DNA from: Zonotrichia leucophrys gambelii
Lineage: Eukaryota > Chordata > Aves > Passeriformes > Passerellidae
Direction of reading: 5' to 3'
Length of the DNA stretch: 64,000 bases
Assembly: GCF_028769735.1 (NCBI RefSeq)
Contig: NC_088171.1
Coordinates: forward strand, 61,432,216-61,496,215
This document shows, one piece after another, positions 10,987 to 22,821 of this stretch. Positions within the stretch are counted from its first letter, which is position 1. Each line of letters opens with the position of its first letter. A model generated the notes under the pieces. That model was not told the DNA's origin and did not search any database. It worked only from the letters and a program-made list of their open reading frames with translations. Made by a program: the position numbers and the translations under genes.

Positions 10987-12869
10987 CATCTCGGGGTCAT
11001 CATGACCACAGAGACTCTGAGAGGTAGGCACAGAAGAAGGTGCCATGCAGAGCTGGCCGTGGCAACAGGGCAGGGAAGGGACAGCCCCATCAGGGCCCTG
11101 CTGCTTCCTGCTCCCCGCTCCTTCTCCTGGCCTCTGCCAAACCCAAAACAATGCCTCCATCCGAGCAAACATCCCCACTCACAAAGGGGAAGGGTACGAC
11201 TTGCAAAGGCATTGTTCCCAAATATCCAGCTCGCTCAGCATCCCAAAGGGGCTGGCATTGTGTTTTCCACAGATTTGTTTGCATAATAAATAATATAAGC
11301 ACCAGGTATTGCATGTATCAGGTATTACCTAGATACACAGCACTGCACACCACCATGTATCTAGGTTCTCCAAACTGATTCTTGTGTGCCTTAGGCTTCT
11401 TTTGGACAATAATCTATGAACAAAAACTGAAAATTCTTTCCTTTTGAGAGCAGGGCCCAAAAAACCAGGTGAGAAGCACTGGGACTGAGGGAAAAGGGAA
11501 CCTGTGAAGATATGGGTGGATGCTACCACAGAAGAGAAGACACCAAAAGGAAACTATGACTATGTGGAGAGCAGATGAAGATGGCTGAAAGAAGAGATAG
11601 ACAGAGCAGAGTAAGAAAAGAGAACGAGGAATATCAAGGATCCTGTAACACTTTCATTAATTACATATTGATTTTCTACTTGTTTTTACATTTATGCTCC
11701 TAGAGCATACATCAGCAGTTTTGCAGATTTAAGTTTGCCATTGCCACCAGGCATACATATTACATTCTCTTAATCTTTTGTGTTACCCTACAAAGCCCAG
11801 GAACAATCTTTCCCTGACAAACATACAGTTTCCAGCAGAATCCAGATGCAATTCTGCACCCTATCCACTCTTCCCTTTTACCTGAGGTCACTGAATGCCC
11901 TTTATCCATGAATCCTACATTTTTTAGCTCCTCACAGGAGGTTTTAGGATGCTTGTAAGTACAAGGTGGCAGCATAAGAGGTGGCAGCACTCATGTGATG
12001 TGCTTATGTGTGTGCTGTGTTCTTTCTAGTGGGTTTTGAGTGTTAACCTGACAAACCAGGAAAACGTATAGAAAAAAATTATTTCCTGCATGACACCCTC
12101 TTTCTACCTCTCTCACAGTTCCCTTCCACCCCCCATGCCCCTCCACATCGCAATGCACATCACTGCTGTCAGAGCAGCATGAAAATGTATGCAGGTACAA
12201 CACCGGCCTTTTACAACTGTCTGAGCCAAAGGTATTAATCATCAACTGGGATTTGAAAATCATAACCAGGAGACAGCAGTCGCGACAGCTCTGCAGCATA
12301 ATGACAAAATATGCAGAGCAACGTGGAAGAGGAGAACACACTCTGTGTCTTTTAGTCTTTTAGTCTCTGTGCAATTGAGAGCTATGTTAATAAGCATGTT
12401 CATTTGAATGGCTTTTATTGTAACAATAATTTTCTTGCTCTGTTGGATTTTTTTATTATATTCCTTAGAGTAATAACATTAATCAAGGCACTTCTACATG
12501 GCACTGTCAAAGAAAAAGCATATCCTGAGTGAGCTTGCCTATCACAGAGCCACTAGTGAATGCTTCAAGACTTATCATGGCCATGATTCCCCACATAGGC
12601 AACTTGCACAAACACACACACACACAATTTTTCATAAATTATTAGATAGCATAGGCATGGTGGAGGAGAATAACTACTTTTTTAACTCAAAGGTTTATGC
12701 CAACGCTTCATGCAATCTGTTGAATAATAGGACTCTCCATAAGATAACGTTCCATTGAATAAATACATGGGCTAGAAGACTACATTTAAATGAAAATGCA
12801 TGAGCTGGGGTTTTAGTCACTTTGTGTGACAGTAGCAAAGGTAAATTTTCTGCAGGGCTTCTTTAGAGG
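10987..12869. other. Unique DNA, no gene seen
   Basis: Moderately GC-rich for the first 250 bases, then AT-rich. The early part holds several overlapping open frames on both strands (112 codons at 11040-11378 +, 97 at 10875-11168 -) with no recognisable domain. A short CA repeat lies at 12611-12626. No retroviral internal sequence is visible after the LTR. Confidence 0.55.
12611..12626. repeat. (CA)n microsatellite
   Basis: About seven CA units in a row. A short simple repeat with no gene context. Confidence 0.85.
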
Positions 12870-13079
12870 CTGTGTGTGTGCACAGAGCCCGTGGTGAGCT
12901 TCCACCTCAAATGCAGGTACCAGACTTTGCAGAAATGGTATCAACATCCCTGCTATCTGCACCACCAGGACTCTTTGGCAGTTTCACAGTGTCTACACGC
13001 CCCCACACATAAGCACATGCTTGAGACTTCTGGAGTTGGGACGGAATAAGTTACATAAGAAGAGCTGACCTTTGGAAAC

Positions 13080-13395
13080 ACAGCACACATCTCCCAGCAC
13101 ACAAGCCCCGAAGGCCGGCGCTGTTCTGAGCCCACCAGCCCAAGCCCAGGAGGGCTGAGGGGAGCTCATCCCAGCCGCTGCTGTGCCTCGCTGGAGCCAG
13201 GGCTGGAGCAGTGACCTGGGAGAGTTCAGGCCGGGAACTGCTCTGGCAGCCTCGCCCTGTCCTCGCGTTACCCCTCGGGCTTGCCAGCGATGATGACAGC
13301 TTTGCTCCCTTTGAACTGTCTGACGGAGCACGAGGGCTGACTTCAGCTGGCTCCTGTGCAAGGCAGAGCGCCATGCCTGCGCCACAAACATCTCT
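13080..13395. promoter_or_regulatory. Small CpG-rich block, candidate regulatory DNA or exon
   Basis: Some sixteen CpG dinucleotides fall in about 300 bases, including GGCCGGCGC, GGCCGGG, CTCGCGTTACC, CTCGGG, GACGGAGCACGAGG and TGCGCC. This is far above the window background. Open frames cross it on both strands (168 codons at 12993-13499 -, 107 at 13051-13374 -, 82 at 13211-13459 +) without a recognisable domain. High GC alone explains the missing stops. In birds such blocks are often promoters, enhancers or first exons of unannotated transcripts, but I see no TATA box or clear splice structure to fix an orientation. Confidence 0.3.
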
Positions 13396-13470
13396 GGGAG
13401 CTCAGCTATTGACTCTGAGGGCTGCAGCACCAGGCCCCTTGGAGTGGCTCCTTGTATAGCCAACTTGAGA

Positions 13471-15510
13471 AACAGTCTGTGGTTTCCTTTAAGAGCCATT
13501 AGAGAGCGTTACATAGTTGTGTGTCTAGAACTTAAAATGCTGGTATTTAATACAAACCCAAAACTTAATCACAGAATGCATTTGATATTTATCTATGGCT
13601 AAAATTTGCACAATTAAACTTTTCCAACAAACATGACGAATATTATGCAGCACAATAATGCTCAGGTGAGGACAGCATATATGCTACCAAGCAGAGGAAA
13701 ACATACATCTTAAAAATTAACAGCCTCTTGAGATATGCAAATACCTTAATTCCATGTGGTTGTCCAAACAGTTGTTGCAACATGAGCTCTTTTATGGGTT
13801 ATTTCATATTTACAAGGGTCACGACACTGATTTAAAGGCAGAGTCCACCCCATTTTTCTTCTTCCTAATTTCTATTTTGTTCCAGCTCTGCTTATTGTTG
13901 CACTTGGCATTAGGAGCTGTGACAATTGTTTCTCATACAAACTGCAGTTCACACATTTGCAGTTCTCTTCCCTATGAAATACCCTTACAGCTACCTTGGA
14001 AAAAAAAATAAAATGTAGTTTATTGGTTGAAAGTCACTCATTCCAACACCATCACTGCAGGATAAAAATAAAAACCACAAACGCTAGGTGTCTTCATTTT
14101 AGCATCTGGAAAACATGTGCATTAGGAAGTTTAGACATATTCCAGAAACAATAAACAAACACTGCCAAGTTCTTTCACTGGTCTACAGTCAAAGCCAGCA
14201 CAGAGGGAAAATATCCCATGCTTTAAATCCCAACTATCCCATGCAACTCGGGCTTTGAATATTTAATAGTAAGCAAAACTTATCTTTAAATCTATACCTT
14301 TGCACAATAACAAACTTCAGTAACTTATTGCTAATAAAAATAGATTCCATTTGTCATATTTATTTATAAAATACCAATTACATGTACAAAAGCCTGAAGC
14401 TTAAAACTGAAGCTGCTCGTGATGCTTATGAAACTGAGGGCTAAATGTGCTCCAAAGCAGAGGGATATCTTGCCAAACTCTGACAGCCACTCTGCCTCTC
14501 CCTACTTGGAAAAAGGCTTATGTGGGGGGAAAAGGGCCATAGCTCTGCCTAGGGATATGTTGCAAGGGACTGATAAGGTTTGGGATTTGTTTTCTTTTTT
14601 AAGACGATGTTTTAAATGTCACCTTTTTATCTTCAGAATAATTTTTTTTTTCTTCAGCCTCTTAATATACAGGCAGTTTGTTGGGATTGTTCAGTTTGTT
14701 CGTTTCTATCTCCTGCCTAAAACAATAAAACTGCAATTTCTTGAAACTCTGAAACTCTTCTTGAGTAACTAGAACAGCCAACAAGAAAAGTTCTTCCTAT
14801 CTCTCTGTTAAAAACAGAGGTGGTATGCTGTTGTGGTTGGGCTTTCTAAATTCCCCTTTTTTTTCTATTGTTGTGTTCAGCATACAATGCCTGAATAGTG
14901 CAGGAAGAACTTATGTTACATTCTGCTAAATCCATTGAAGCAAGAGCTTTCCAGTAATGATGGCATTGTTATGTTATGATATAGCTATGTTTCTTATCTG
15001 CCGGCTGTTCAATTTCTGTGTATACAGTGCCATGTGAACTATTAAAAGCTCTCTACATTTTATTGCATGTCCATTGCCATGATATTTACATTCTGCATGA
15101 AAAGAGGGAGAACAGCAAATGTGGTAAGTGGTCATGAGTTAGGAGCAGAAGTTTGTCTCTGGTTAGGGAAAAGACACTGTACATTAACTGTGTCTTGCAA
15201 GGGCTATGATAGCCTGGGAACCACCACCTTCTCCTCATGAGGTCTCTCACAGATATTGGGGAGAGAAGTAATATTGGAGACTCTCATACTGGAGACTGGG
15301 TTGGATTTAAACCAGAATAAAACACTGTCCTGGTGAAAATAAATATTGGAGTAAATCAAACCTGGTGTAAGCATTACATGAATGCTGACTGTATTTACTT
15401 ATAATTCCAGACACTCCCTGCTGGCCAAGAGCACCCCTGCAACAGCCTGACCCTGAGCACGCCAAACAAGCCTTGGCACAGGCCCAGCTTCACAGTTCTA
15501 CATTTCTTGA
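13471..15510. other. Unique AT-rich DNA, no gene seen
   Basis: No gene or known repeat. There is an octamer at 13735-13742 and a T-rich tract near 14640-14650. An open frame of 117 codons at 14419-14772 (+) is rich in F/L codons from T-rich sequence and looks accidental. Confidence 0.55.
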
Positions 15511-15522
15511 CTGAAATTCAAC

Positions 15523-16155
15523 ATGCACTTGTATCAAGAGGATGAAGAGGGCCTGAGGAGCAGTGTTAGATGGCTGCAGTGCACAGATGCACAGCTGAAG
15601 GCTCAGTTTACCCAGTCCCAAGTGGTGGTACTAGGATTCCTTAACACTGGCTGCAAGGTGCTGGCAATGCCTGCCACCAGTGACTGCCCACAGGCACCAC
15701 ACAAGGACCAGCCATGCCCTGTGGCTCCTCTTGTGCAAGACAGACAACAAGTAATTAAGCAAGGTAACCACAGAGTTTCCAAAGGGAAGCCCCCATCCCA
15801 TTTCACTCCTGGAATGCAGGTTCGGTCGTGTTGCATTATGTCATTTATATGTTGCAATAATTGGCTTGTGACATTTCCATTCCTTTTGGAAGCAGTTGGT
15901 GACAAGTTGTGTGTTAAGTGGCCTCATGACTATGGCAGTAAGTGGCACCAAGTAGAAATTTTTATACATTCCAGTTCAGAAAAAGAAGACTCATTTTGCA
16001 CCCAGAGGCATTATCTCAAACAATTCAGGAAAGCAAATACCCTCCTTTCATCTCCAATTATAGTTCCTAGACAAGAGGAAAAAAATCTCAAGAGTGACAT
16101 TATGAGAAAGAAATTTTTAAAAAATAAAATTTCAACCCAAACTCAAGAGCTGTAA
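15523..16155 (+). CDS. Long open frame, 210 codons, function unknown (doubtful gene)
   Basis: This is the longest open frame in the window. The frame is open from just after an in-frame TGA at 15508-15510 to the TAA at 16153-16155. The first ATG (15523) has an A at -3, a fair start context, and there are few codons between the upstream stop and it. The product would be about 24 kDa. Residues 1-30 are acidic and polar, roughly 102-123 form one hydrophobic stretch containing several Cys, and the last 25 are Lys-rich. I recognise no domain, signal peptide or repeat. Composition changes mid-way from GC-richer to A-rich, which argues against a single coding exon, and a 100-codon frame runs antisense at 15603-15905. 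There is no visible promoter or AATAAA at a convincing distance. Most likely a chance opening, less likely an exon or lineage-specific gene. Confidence 0.15.
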   Translation: MHLYQEDEEGLRSSVRWLQCTDAQLKAQFTQSQVVVLGFLNTGCKVLAMPATSDCPQAPHKDQPCPVAPLVQDRQQVIKQGNHRVSKGKPPSHFTPGMQVRSCCIMSFICCNNWLVTFPFLLEAVGDKLCVKWPHDYGSKWHQVEIFIHSSSEKEDSFCTQRHYLKQFRKANTLLSSPIIVPRQEEKNLKSDIMRKKFLKNKISTQTQEL

Positions 16156-16521
16156 TCTAGATCTGGCAAAAGTTGTCTTCCACTTTTCTGCTCCAGCTCT
16201 AAAAGTTTACTTTATGAACACAAATATTTGTTGAAAATGCCTTGTCTCAGTCAGTGGTATGCTTTTCAGTTTTTCACAGGCAGTTTTTACAACACCATTT
16301 ATACCATTGACCTTGGCCTGAAAAATAAATACAGACCATAGCCATCCAAGTAGGCTATAAACTCTGCTAACCAACTTTACAGCTTTTAAATCCTATTAGG
16401 CTCCTTTATACAGTTTAAAGCCCCTCTAAGGCATTTATCCCCATGAATATACTTGTGTATGCACGGAAGGTAAAAGGGTTTGTCTGGAGAAGAATTTGGT
16501 TCTTCAGTCACATTGCAAGTT
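16156..16521. other. Unique AT-rich DNA, no gene seen
   Basis: Non-repetitive AT-rich sequence between the long open frame and the palindrome cluster. Nothing recognisable. Confidence 0.55.
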
Positions 16522-16607
16522 CCTGACATGTCAGGTCAGAAATTTGACATGCCAAGTAAAATTAAAATCCTGATATTTCAGGATTCCTAAATAATGAATT
16601 TAGGAAT
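16522..16607. repeat. Cluster of three palindromes
   Basis: Three inverted repeats lie within 86 bases. First, CCTGACATGTCAGG (16522-16535) is a perfect 14-bp palindrome. Second, AATCCTGA (16566-16573) pairs perfectly with TCAGGATT (16578-16585) across a TATT loop. Third, ATTCCTAAAT (16583-16592) pairs perfectly with ATTTAGGAAT (16598-16607) across AATGA. The first two share the CCTGA core and the second and third overlap by three bases. No gene flanks them, so terminator or operator roles are not suggested. Confidence 0.75.
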
Positions 16608-19600
16608 TATACTGGCCAATATACTGTTTTCTCAGATCTGTTGATTGATAACACATAAACACCACAATATGATGTGTGCACAGAGATTCCTTACACCTTT
16701 TTTAATGGTAGAGATGTTATAAAATAGATATATCACCTCAATTTACAATGATGAAATCTGTTTTCATGTCACATACCTAAAAAACCCTACTCAAGGTCTA
16801 TTGTTCCACAAACACATGCAGTAAGCATGATTAAAAACAAAATAAAAAAGGTGAGCCCTTTATAAAAAAAGCTAAATTCCACTGATTTCACTGGGGATGG
16901 GGGGGGACAAGGAAGATTCCACTAAAGAAGTGACATGGTGCCTCAGTAAAGATAGACAACTCAGCTTAATAAACTCTTTTCATTTTAAATTTTGTTAGTG
17001 GAGGTTTTTTTCTATTTTGTTTTCTTTTCAAGAGTTACTAACTTCAAAACCAATATAAGAATAAGCCAGTCCACCTCTGGGTTCAGCAGTTCCAATGTGC
17101 ATATAGGTACCTTAGTAAGTGAAAGTCCTGGTTTAATTCTTAAACACAGTTAGTTTTTATTTAGTTTTAACATTTGACAACTAAACCTTTTCTGAAGGGA
17201 GTATTTTATACCAGACTGTGCTCTTTCTATTTTCTAAACATTCTGGTTCTTTAAGTAAATGTAACAGAACCATAAGTAGCAGAAAGGAACATATAGTCAT
17301 TAATAGCATAAATACCAAAGCATAAATTAAATATAGCCAGTTCTAAAATGTAAATAGACAGCAAAATGATTATTTGAAGAGCTGAAAGTATAAGCTTTAT
17401 CTTATTGGTAACATGCTGTAGTTATCATAGGTACTGTCACTCGATTATACTGTGTGTTATGGAATTCATATGCATAGATACATGTAATATTTCTTCATGA
17501 AACTCCCAAACAAGGAAGTTAGACTATAATAGGAGTTTGTAAACATCACCAACTCATAAAGGGAAAGTGCTCTGTTAAGTTCACGTACCAATTAAACTAG
17601 AAGACTACCAAACTTGCTAACACAAGCTGTAGCTTGAGAAGAGTACCCTAAGCACCCAAGTCTTACAGCCTCTGTTGCTGGGGGAAAGAACTGAGTTCAT
17701 TGTCCAGAGTTACCTGGGACAGATACCGCAGAAAAGTTATGTTACAATACACACTTTGGTATTTATACTCAACTTGGAAACTTAACTCAGGAAAAGGTGA
17801 TGTGGAGCAGGGTCATCACAAAGCTTTTCCCAAGAGAAGAAACAGACCAAGCGAGAAAATTGTCCTGGTCTGGCTGCGTGAGTTTCGAAGAAGCTGGGAC
17901 TTTCTTTAGAGTTCATTTTCTTGCAGAATTTTCACAAGCTTCAGTTATTCAATTAACTCTGAATAACTACACATCTTTGTGACTAAGGGCTTAACATTTA
18001 CCAGTTAAATTAGGTTTATTTACAAACACAAATAATTATATAATTATGATGATTATTATTGTTGCTGTTATTTCACCATAAGTGTTTTTCTATTGTCTGT
18101 CTTCGAATAAGAAGCATATGTGGTTTGCAGACCAATCTGCTGGTGGACCACTCTGTGGACAGCACAATATGCAACGAATAACCAAATACCACCATGAAAC
18201 CAAAATTTTGGGCTACCAAAAAATAGTTAACAAGAGTGGCAAGAGTCAGGGCAACAGGTTACTCTATCCCAATCCCAAGGAGGAGGAGCTCTATAGTGAG
18301 GAGAACCATAATGTATCCTAAGAAAAAAAAAAGTGAAGAAAGAGATTATGTCAAGAAACTTTGCTAAAGACAGTGAAACTGCAAGAAAATCATATGACTT
18401 TGTAATGCAAAATGCAACTATGAAATTTCTAGAAAAGACAAAGAAGTCTGCAGATCCTTTTGGCTGGTAAATGGACTCCAGACAAAAACTGTGGACTTAA
18501 TTTAATGCAGGAATTACTTTTTAAAATTCTCTTGTATAGACAAGTCAGCCTTTTCAGAATTATTTCCCTTAGCTTAAAACACATGTAAAACAAAATGCAA
18601 AAATTTCTTCCTAATCTGTAGCTTTGATGAAAGATGAACTAGTGGGGCTGCTGCTGATGTTGTATGCCTTTAAATCTTTGGTGCTGATGTAAAAGTATGT
18701 GCTCACCAGACTGATGTTTTTAATAATTGTCAGCACAGTGTCACTGGACTTATATACATCTTGATGAGAAAGTACTAAAACAGGAACTCTGCTTCTGCTT
18801 CTTAATCTGTTGTACTCGCATCAAAGCCAGACCCTGTATAAACAGGAAACTGGAATGGGCCTGATAATGTATCACCCACAGCACTGAAGCTTTAAAGGAG
18901 ACTGGGCAGACAAACAGAGCTACAGCCACTTTTGCATTTGCACTGATAAAACAGTCATTCCCCAGCAGATCATCATCCTTCATGAAGCCAAGAGCTGTGA
19001 AGTCCTCTGTGATTGCCAAAGGTTAAATAGCTGTACCTAAAACCAAGTCTCAGCGACACCAAACTATACGCAAGTTTTCAGCCACCTTGAAACATCAAAG
19101 GTGAAACTGCCAAAAGGATCTGAAGTCCCATTCCTAAAGCAACTCAATTCCTTCAACTTTGACTTTGATATCCATCATCCAACACAATGCATTTGCTTTT
19201 GAACATTTAATCTCTGGCCTGCTAGATGTCCAATAAGATTCCAGAACTGAGTATCTGTAAACAATTAATTGTGTGACCAAGAAATTAATCTTGTAAGCAC
19301 TCATCTCTCACATTTTTGTAAAATTTGCTAGTATGAGCAGTTGTAAATTGTTTTTAGAAGCAGCAAACAGCTTAGTTGTGGCTTGAAAAAAGCCTACAGG
19401 AAAATACCATGCAAGAAAGAGCACAATGCCCTCAATTTTAAACTATGTGTTATTTGGCCTAGTGGACTGCCAGTAATGTGCACATGCCACTGCTATTTAA
19501 AGTAATCTTGCAGAGCACTGAGGAAATTCACTGGAAGGCATTAATGAAGATATCAGGGAGGTTTATTATAATAAGTAGGGCAAAGAGTGGAAGGGAGACT

Positions 19601-20318
19601 AAATTCTGCAAACCCCATGCTGGGGACCTTCAGAGGCATGGTACAACAGAGAAATCTGTGCCAGAACACTAATCCTGAGGTCTTCCCTCTGGGTCACAGG
19701 GTCCTGACTTCTAAGGACAGCAACATCCAATCCAAAGAGGAGAGGGAAAAAAAACCAAAACAAAACATGAAACTTTCCCTCTATAAGATAACGTTTATGG
19801 CATTAATAAATAATAGTGCATAGCATCGTTAATAGGGGTCTGGATTACCAGCATTAGAATTTCAAAAGATTACAGATACCGTGCTGTTGTGACAGATTAA
19901 CTGTGCACTTAATCAGGCAGTAATATCTTTCACCAGCTCACAAAGCCATATTAGAGTAAAAAACACAAAGCAGAGGAACTTACGGGCACAAAAATGTTTC
20001 CCAAAATATAATAAAACTCTACAGACGTGGTGTGCCTGTTATCAAGAAGTGAGATTTTCTTTGCTTTACATTACAGTGAGGTTTTCAATTACTCTACAAC
20101 TGTTTCTCCCCATTACAGCTCATAAATCTCTAGTGTAAAAACAGTTGAGAGTGAGGTAGTCTTTATTTTTAACTGAAATTTGAGGAGAAATACATTGGTT
20201 AGGTATTCAATGTACAGTTGCTAGATGCCCAGTAATTGTGCTGTGTTCATTTTAAGATTAAAGTTAAGATTTTTTTTTCCACTCTACAGTTACTATATTT
20301 ATAAATTTTTTATCTCAA
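16608..20318. other. Unique AT-rich DNA, no gene seen
   Basis: About 3.7 kb without a recognisable gene or repeat. A G-run (eight G at 16899-16906) lies near the left end. The open frames at 17700-17982 (+), 18082-18321 (+), 18750-19019 (-) and 19478-19823 (+) are short and resemble nothing known. Confidence 0.55.
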
Positions 20319-21640
20319 AGAATCACAGGATGGGTCAGATTGGAAGGCACCACTGTTGGTCACCTCCTGACTCAAGCAGGGAAATCCTAGAGCACATAGC
20401 ACAGGATTCTGTTCAGATGGTTCTTGAATATTTCACATGAGGGAGACTCCACAGCCTCTCTGGGCAATCTGTTCCAGTGTTTGGTCACCTGCACAGTAAG
20501 GAAGTTCTCCCTCATATTTAGGTGAAAGTTTCTGTGCATCAGTTTCTGGCTGTGTTCTTGTCCTGTTGCTTGACACTCTGAAGAGCCTGGATCATCTTGG
20601 CACGCTCCGTTCAGATACTGATAGGCACTGATGAGGTCCCCTCTCAGTCACCTCTTCCTGAGGCTGAACAGGCCCAGCTCCCTCAGCCTTTTCTCATAAG
20701 AGGATGCACGAGTCCCTGGATCATCTTTGTTGTCCTCCACTGGAGCTCCATTGCCCTCCATCCAACAGCCCCAAGTCTCTCTTGTCCTGAGGAGCCCAGA
20801 GCTGGACACAGCACTCCAGATGTGCCTCACCAGGGCTGAGCAGAGGGGCAGGATCACCTCCCTCGGCCTGCTGCCAATGCTTTTCCTAATGCACCCCAGG
20901 ATCCCTTTGGCCTTCTTGGCCACCAGGGCACTGCTGGCTCATGGACAGATTGTTGTGCACCAGGACCCCCAGGTCCTACTCTACAGAGCTGCTTTCCAGC
21001 AGGTCACCCCCAGCCTGTGCTGGTACTTGGGGTTATTCATCCCCAGGGGCAGGACCCTGTACTTGCCTTTGTTGAATTTCAGAAGGTTCCTTTCTGCCCA
21101 TCCCTCCTGTCAAGGTCTCTCTGAAGGGCTGCACAGCTCTCAGGGGTGCCATACACTCCTCACAGCTCTGGGTCATCAGTAGCTTGTTGAGGAGGCACCT
21201 GCCCCTTCATCCAAGACACTGATGGATAAGTTAAACAATACTGGGCCCAGTAGAGAACCCAGGGGGACACCACCAGTGACAGGCCTGTAACTACACCCTG
21301 TCACTGATCATGATCCTTTGGCAGCTCAGCCAACCCACTGCCCCTCATCCAGTCCTTAGTTTCAAAGTTCTTCTATGAGTATATTGTGAGAGGCAGTGTG
21401 AAAAGCCTTGCTGAAGGTAAGGTAAAAAATATCCACTGTTCTCCCCTCATCCATCCAGGAAGCTCTTTCATCATAGAAGGCAATTAGGTTGGTCAAACAT
21501 AATTCACTTTGAGTGTATCCATGCTGATTGCCTTCTTGTCCTCCATGTGTCCTCCAGAGAGGCACTTCATCACCTTTCCAGGGATTTAGGTAAGGCTTAT
21601 TGGTCAGTAGTTCCTAAGTCTTCCTTCTTGCCCTTTTTGT
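20319..21640 (-). mobile_element. CR1 LINE, 3' part of ORF2 plus 3' UTR (antisense)
   Basis: Read on the minus strand this is a CR1 element missing its 5' half. The 3' end is at about 20319, where the complement of the terminal ATTCT(A/G)TGAT-type repeat appears. Going upstream come the UTR and the ORF2 C-terminal segment. Then a reverse-transcriptase stretch is still readable in the frame 21362-21565, with phrases like NLIAFYDE, YLTFSKAFHTASHNIL and HGYTQSELCLTNL. In CR1-type reverse transcriptases the motif-A region carries a catalytic Asp; here the corresponding residue reads Thr (YLTFSKAF), and several frameshifts and stops break the frame. The copy is dead. Similarity ends near 21640. 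Confidence 0.92.
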
Positions 21641-22746
21641 TTATGTTACGTGAGTCCTGCTCACAAGCAGCTCCAGCTGTAACTTGTAGCATGCATCACA
21701 GGCTGGAAAGCCAGAAAACTGAGGAAGGCAAGGGGTCCTCCAACTACCTCTTTTTACCTCCTACTTTATCAACATGCTGATGTACCTTTTAGTTTCTTTT
21801 CACAGTAAGATATGTTGGTCCAGCCTTAATTCCAGCATTGTTGGATTTCCATGGGTTGCACTGTTCAAAGGTTTTAGGGAAGTCTCAATAACAAAAGACT
21901 AAATAATATCAAGATATGTTCAGACGCATGAAAAAGGAGTCATAAACCCTACTTTGTGTCTTTTCTTAAGCACATTCAAAATGTTTTCTCAGAATTTTAC
22001 TTAAAGATTCATAATAACCACAATTATTTCGAAATGTGTGTAAAAACAAGTAGAAATTTATTCATTAATCCTGTCAATAAACAAAAGACATAAGCTGAGC
22101 CTGGCAACAGAGAACAGAATGGAGTATTTGATTCAAAACTTATCTGAAGGCTTAAAAATGTTATATATATGAAGTTTACTGCCTTATTTTCTCTTGCTGT
22201 GACATGTATATCCTGTGTTGTCTCAAAGCAGCAATGAGTCATTTAAAAGTATATTGTTATTAGATACTTGGGCTCAGGTCAAATAACTGGATCTCCTCAA
22301 GGGACAGGACAGTATCTTGGACATGTGGGAAACCATACTGTTTATCATTGACTCATACATCCTTTCAGTTTGTTCCTAAAAGACTTTAAGTATATTTTTC
22401 AATGGAAAATCCCTATGTGCTTCCCTTTCACAATTTCTATAATATTCTCCAATTATACCTGACCAAATAAGTATTTAACTTGCTGCTTGTCACCATTGCA
22501 TCTCATTTCTTTTCTCTCATAATGTTAACTAACTCACAGCATGATGGAAAAGCCAAAGCAATTTAAGCAATCAAAACCTCTTACCCAGTGTAACAGGTCA
22601 TCTGAGTGTATAAGAGATGTTCTTCAGGCCTATAAATGAAAATATTTCTAGTGTCGTGTCCTATCCATGAATTGCTTCCTACTTCAGGAATCTGGGAGAT
22701 GGCTTTTAAAAGCATGGTCTTTTAGGACCAGAGCAGGAAGTGATTA
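21641..22746. other. Unique AT-rich DNA, no gene seen
   Basis: AT-rich, non-repetitive sequence. I see no gene or known repeat. A 72-codon minus-strand frame at 22024-22242 resembles nothing known. Confidence 0.55.
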
Positions 22747-22821
22747 TCACTGTTAATAAAAGTCTCTGTTAATCTGTCACTGTTATTACAGTGACTTAAA
22801 TTAGTCACTGTTAATAAAAGT
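22747..22821. repeat. Compound direct and inverted repeats built on AGTCACTGT
   Basis: The 17-base phrase TCACTGTTAATAAAAGT occurs at 22747-22763 and again at 22805-22821. Between them GTCACTGT (22776-22783) pairs with ACAGTGAC (22788-22795) across TATT. Then ACAGTGACT (22788-22796) pairs with AGTCACTGT (22803-22811) across TAAATT. The same core is thus present four times in alternating orientation within 75 bp. The pattern looks like local template-switch duplication; no gene context. Confidence 0.75.

Noticed and set aside
12993..13499. 168-codon minus-strand open frame
   Set aside because: It lies in the CpG-rich block where stops are rare, overlaps two other frames and resembles no known protein. 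Recorded only as a regulatory or exon candidate.
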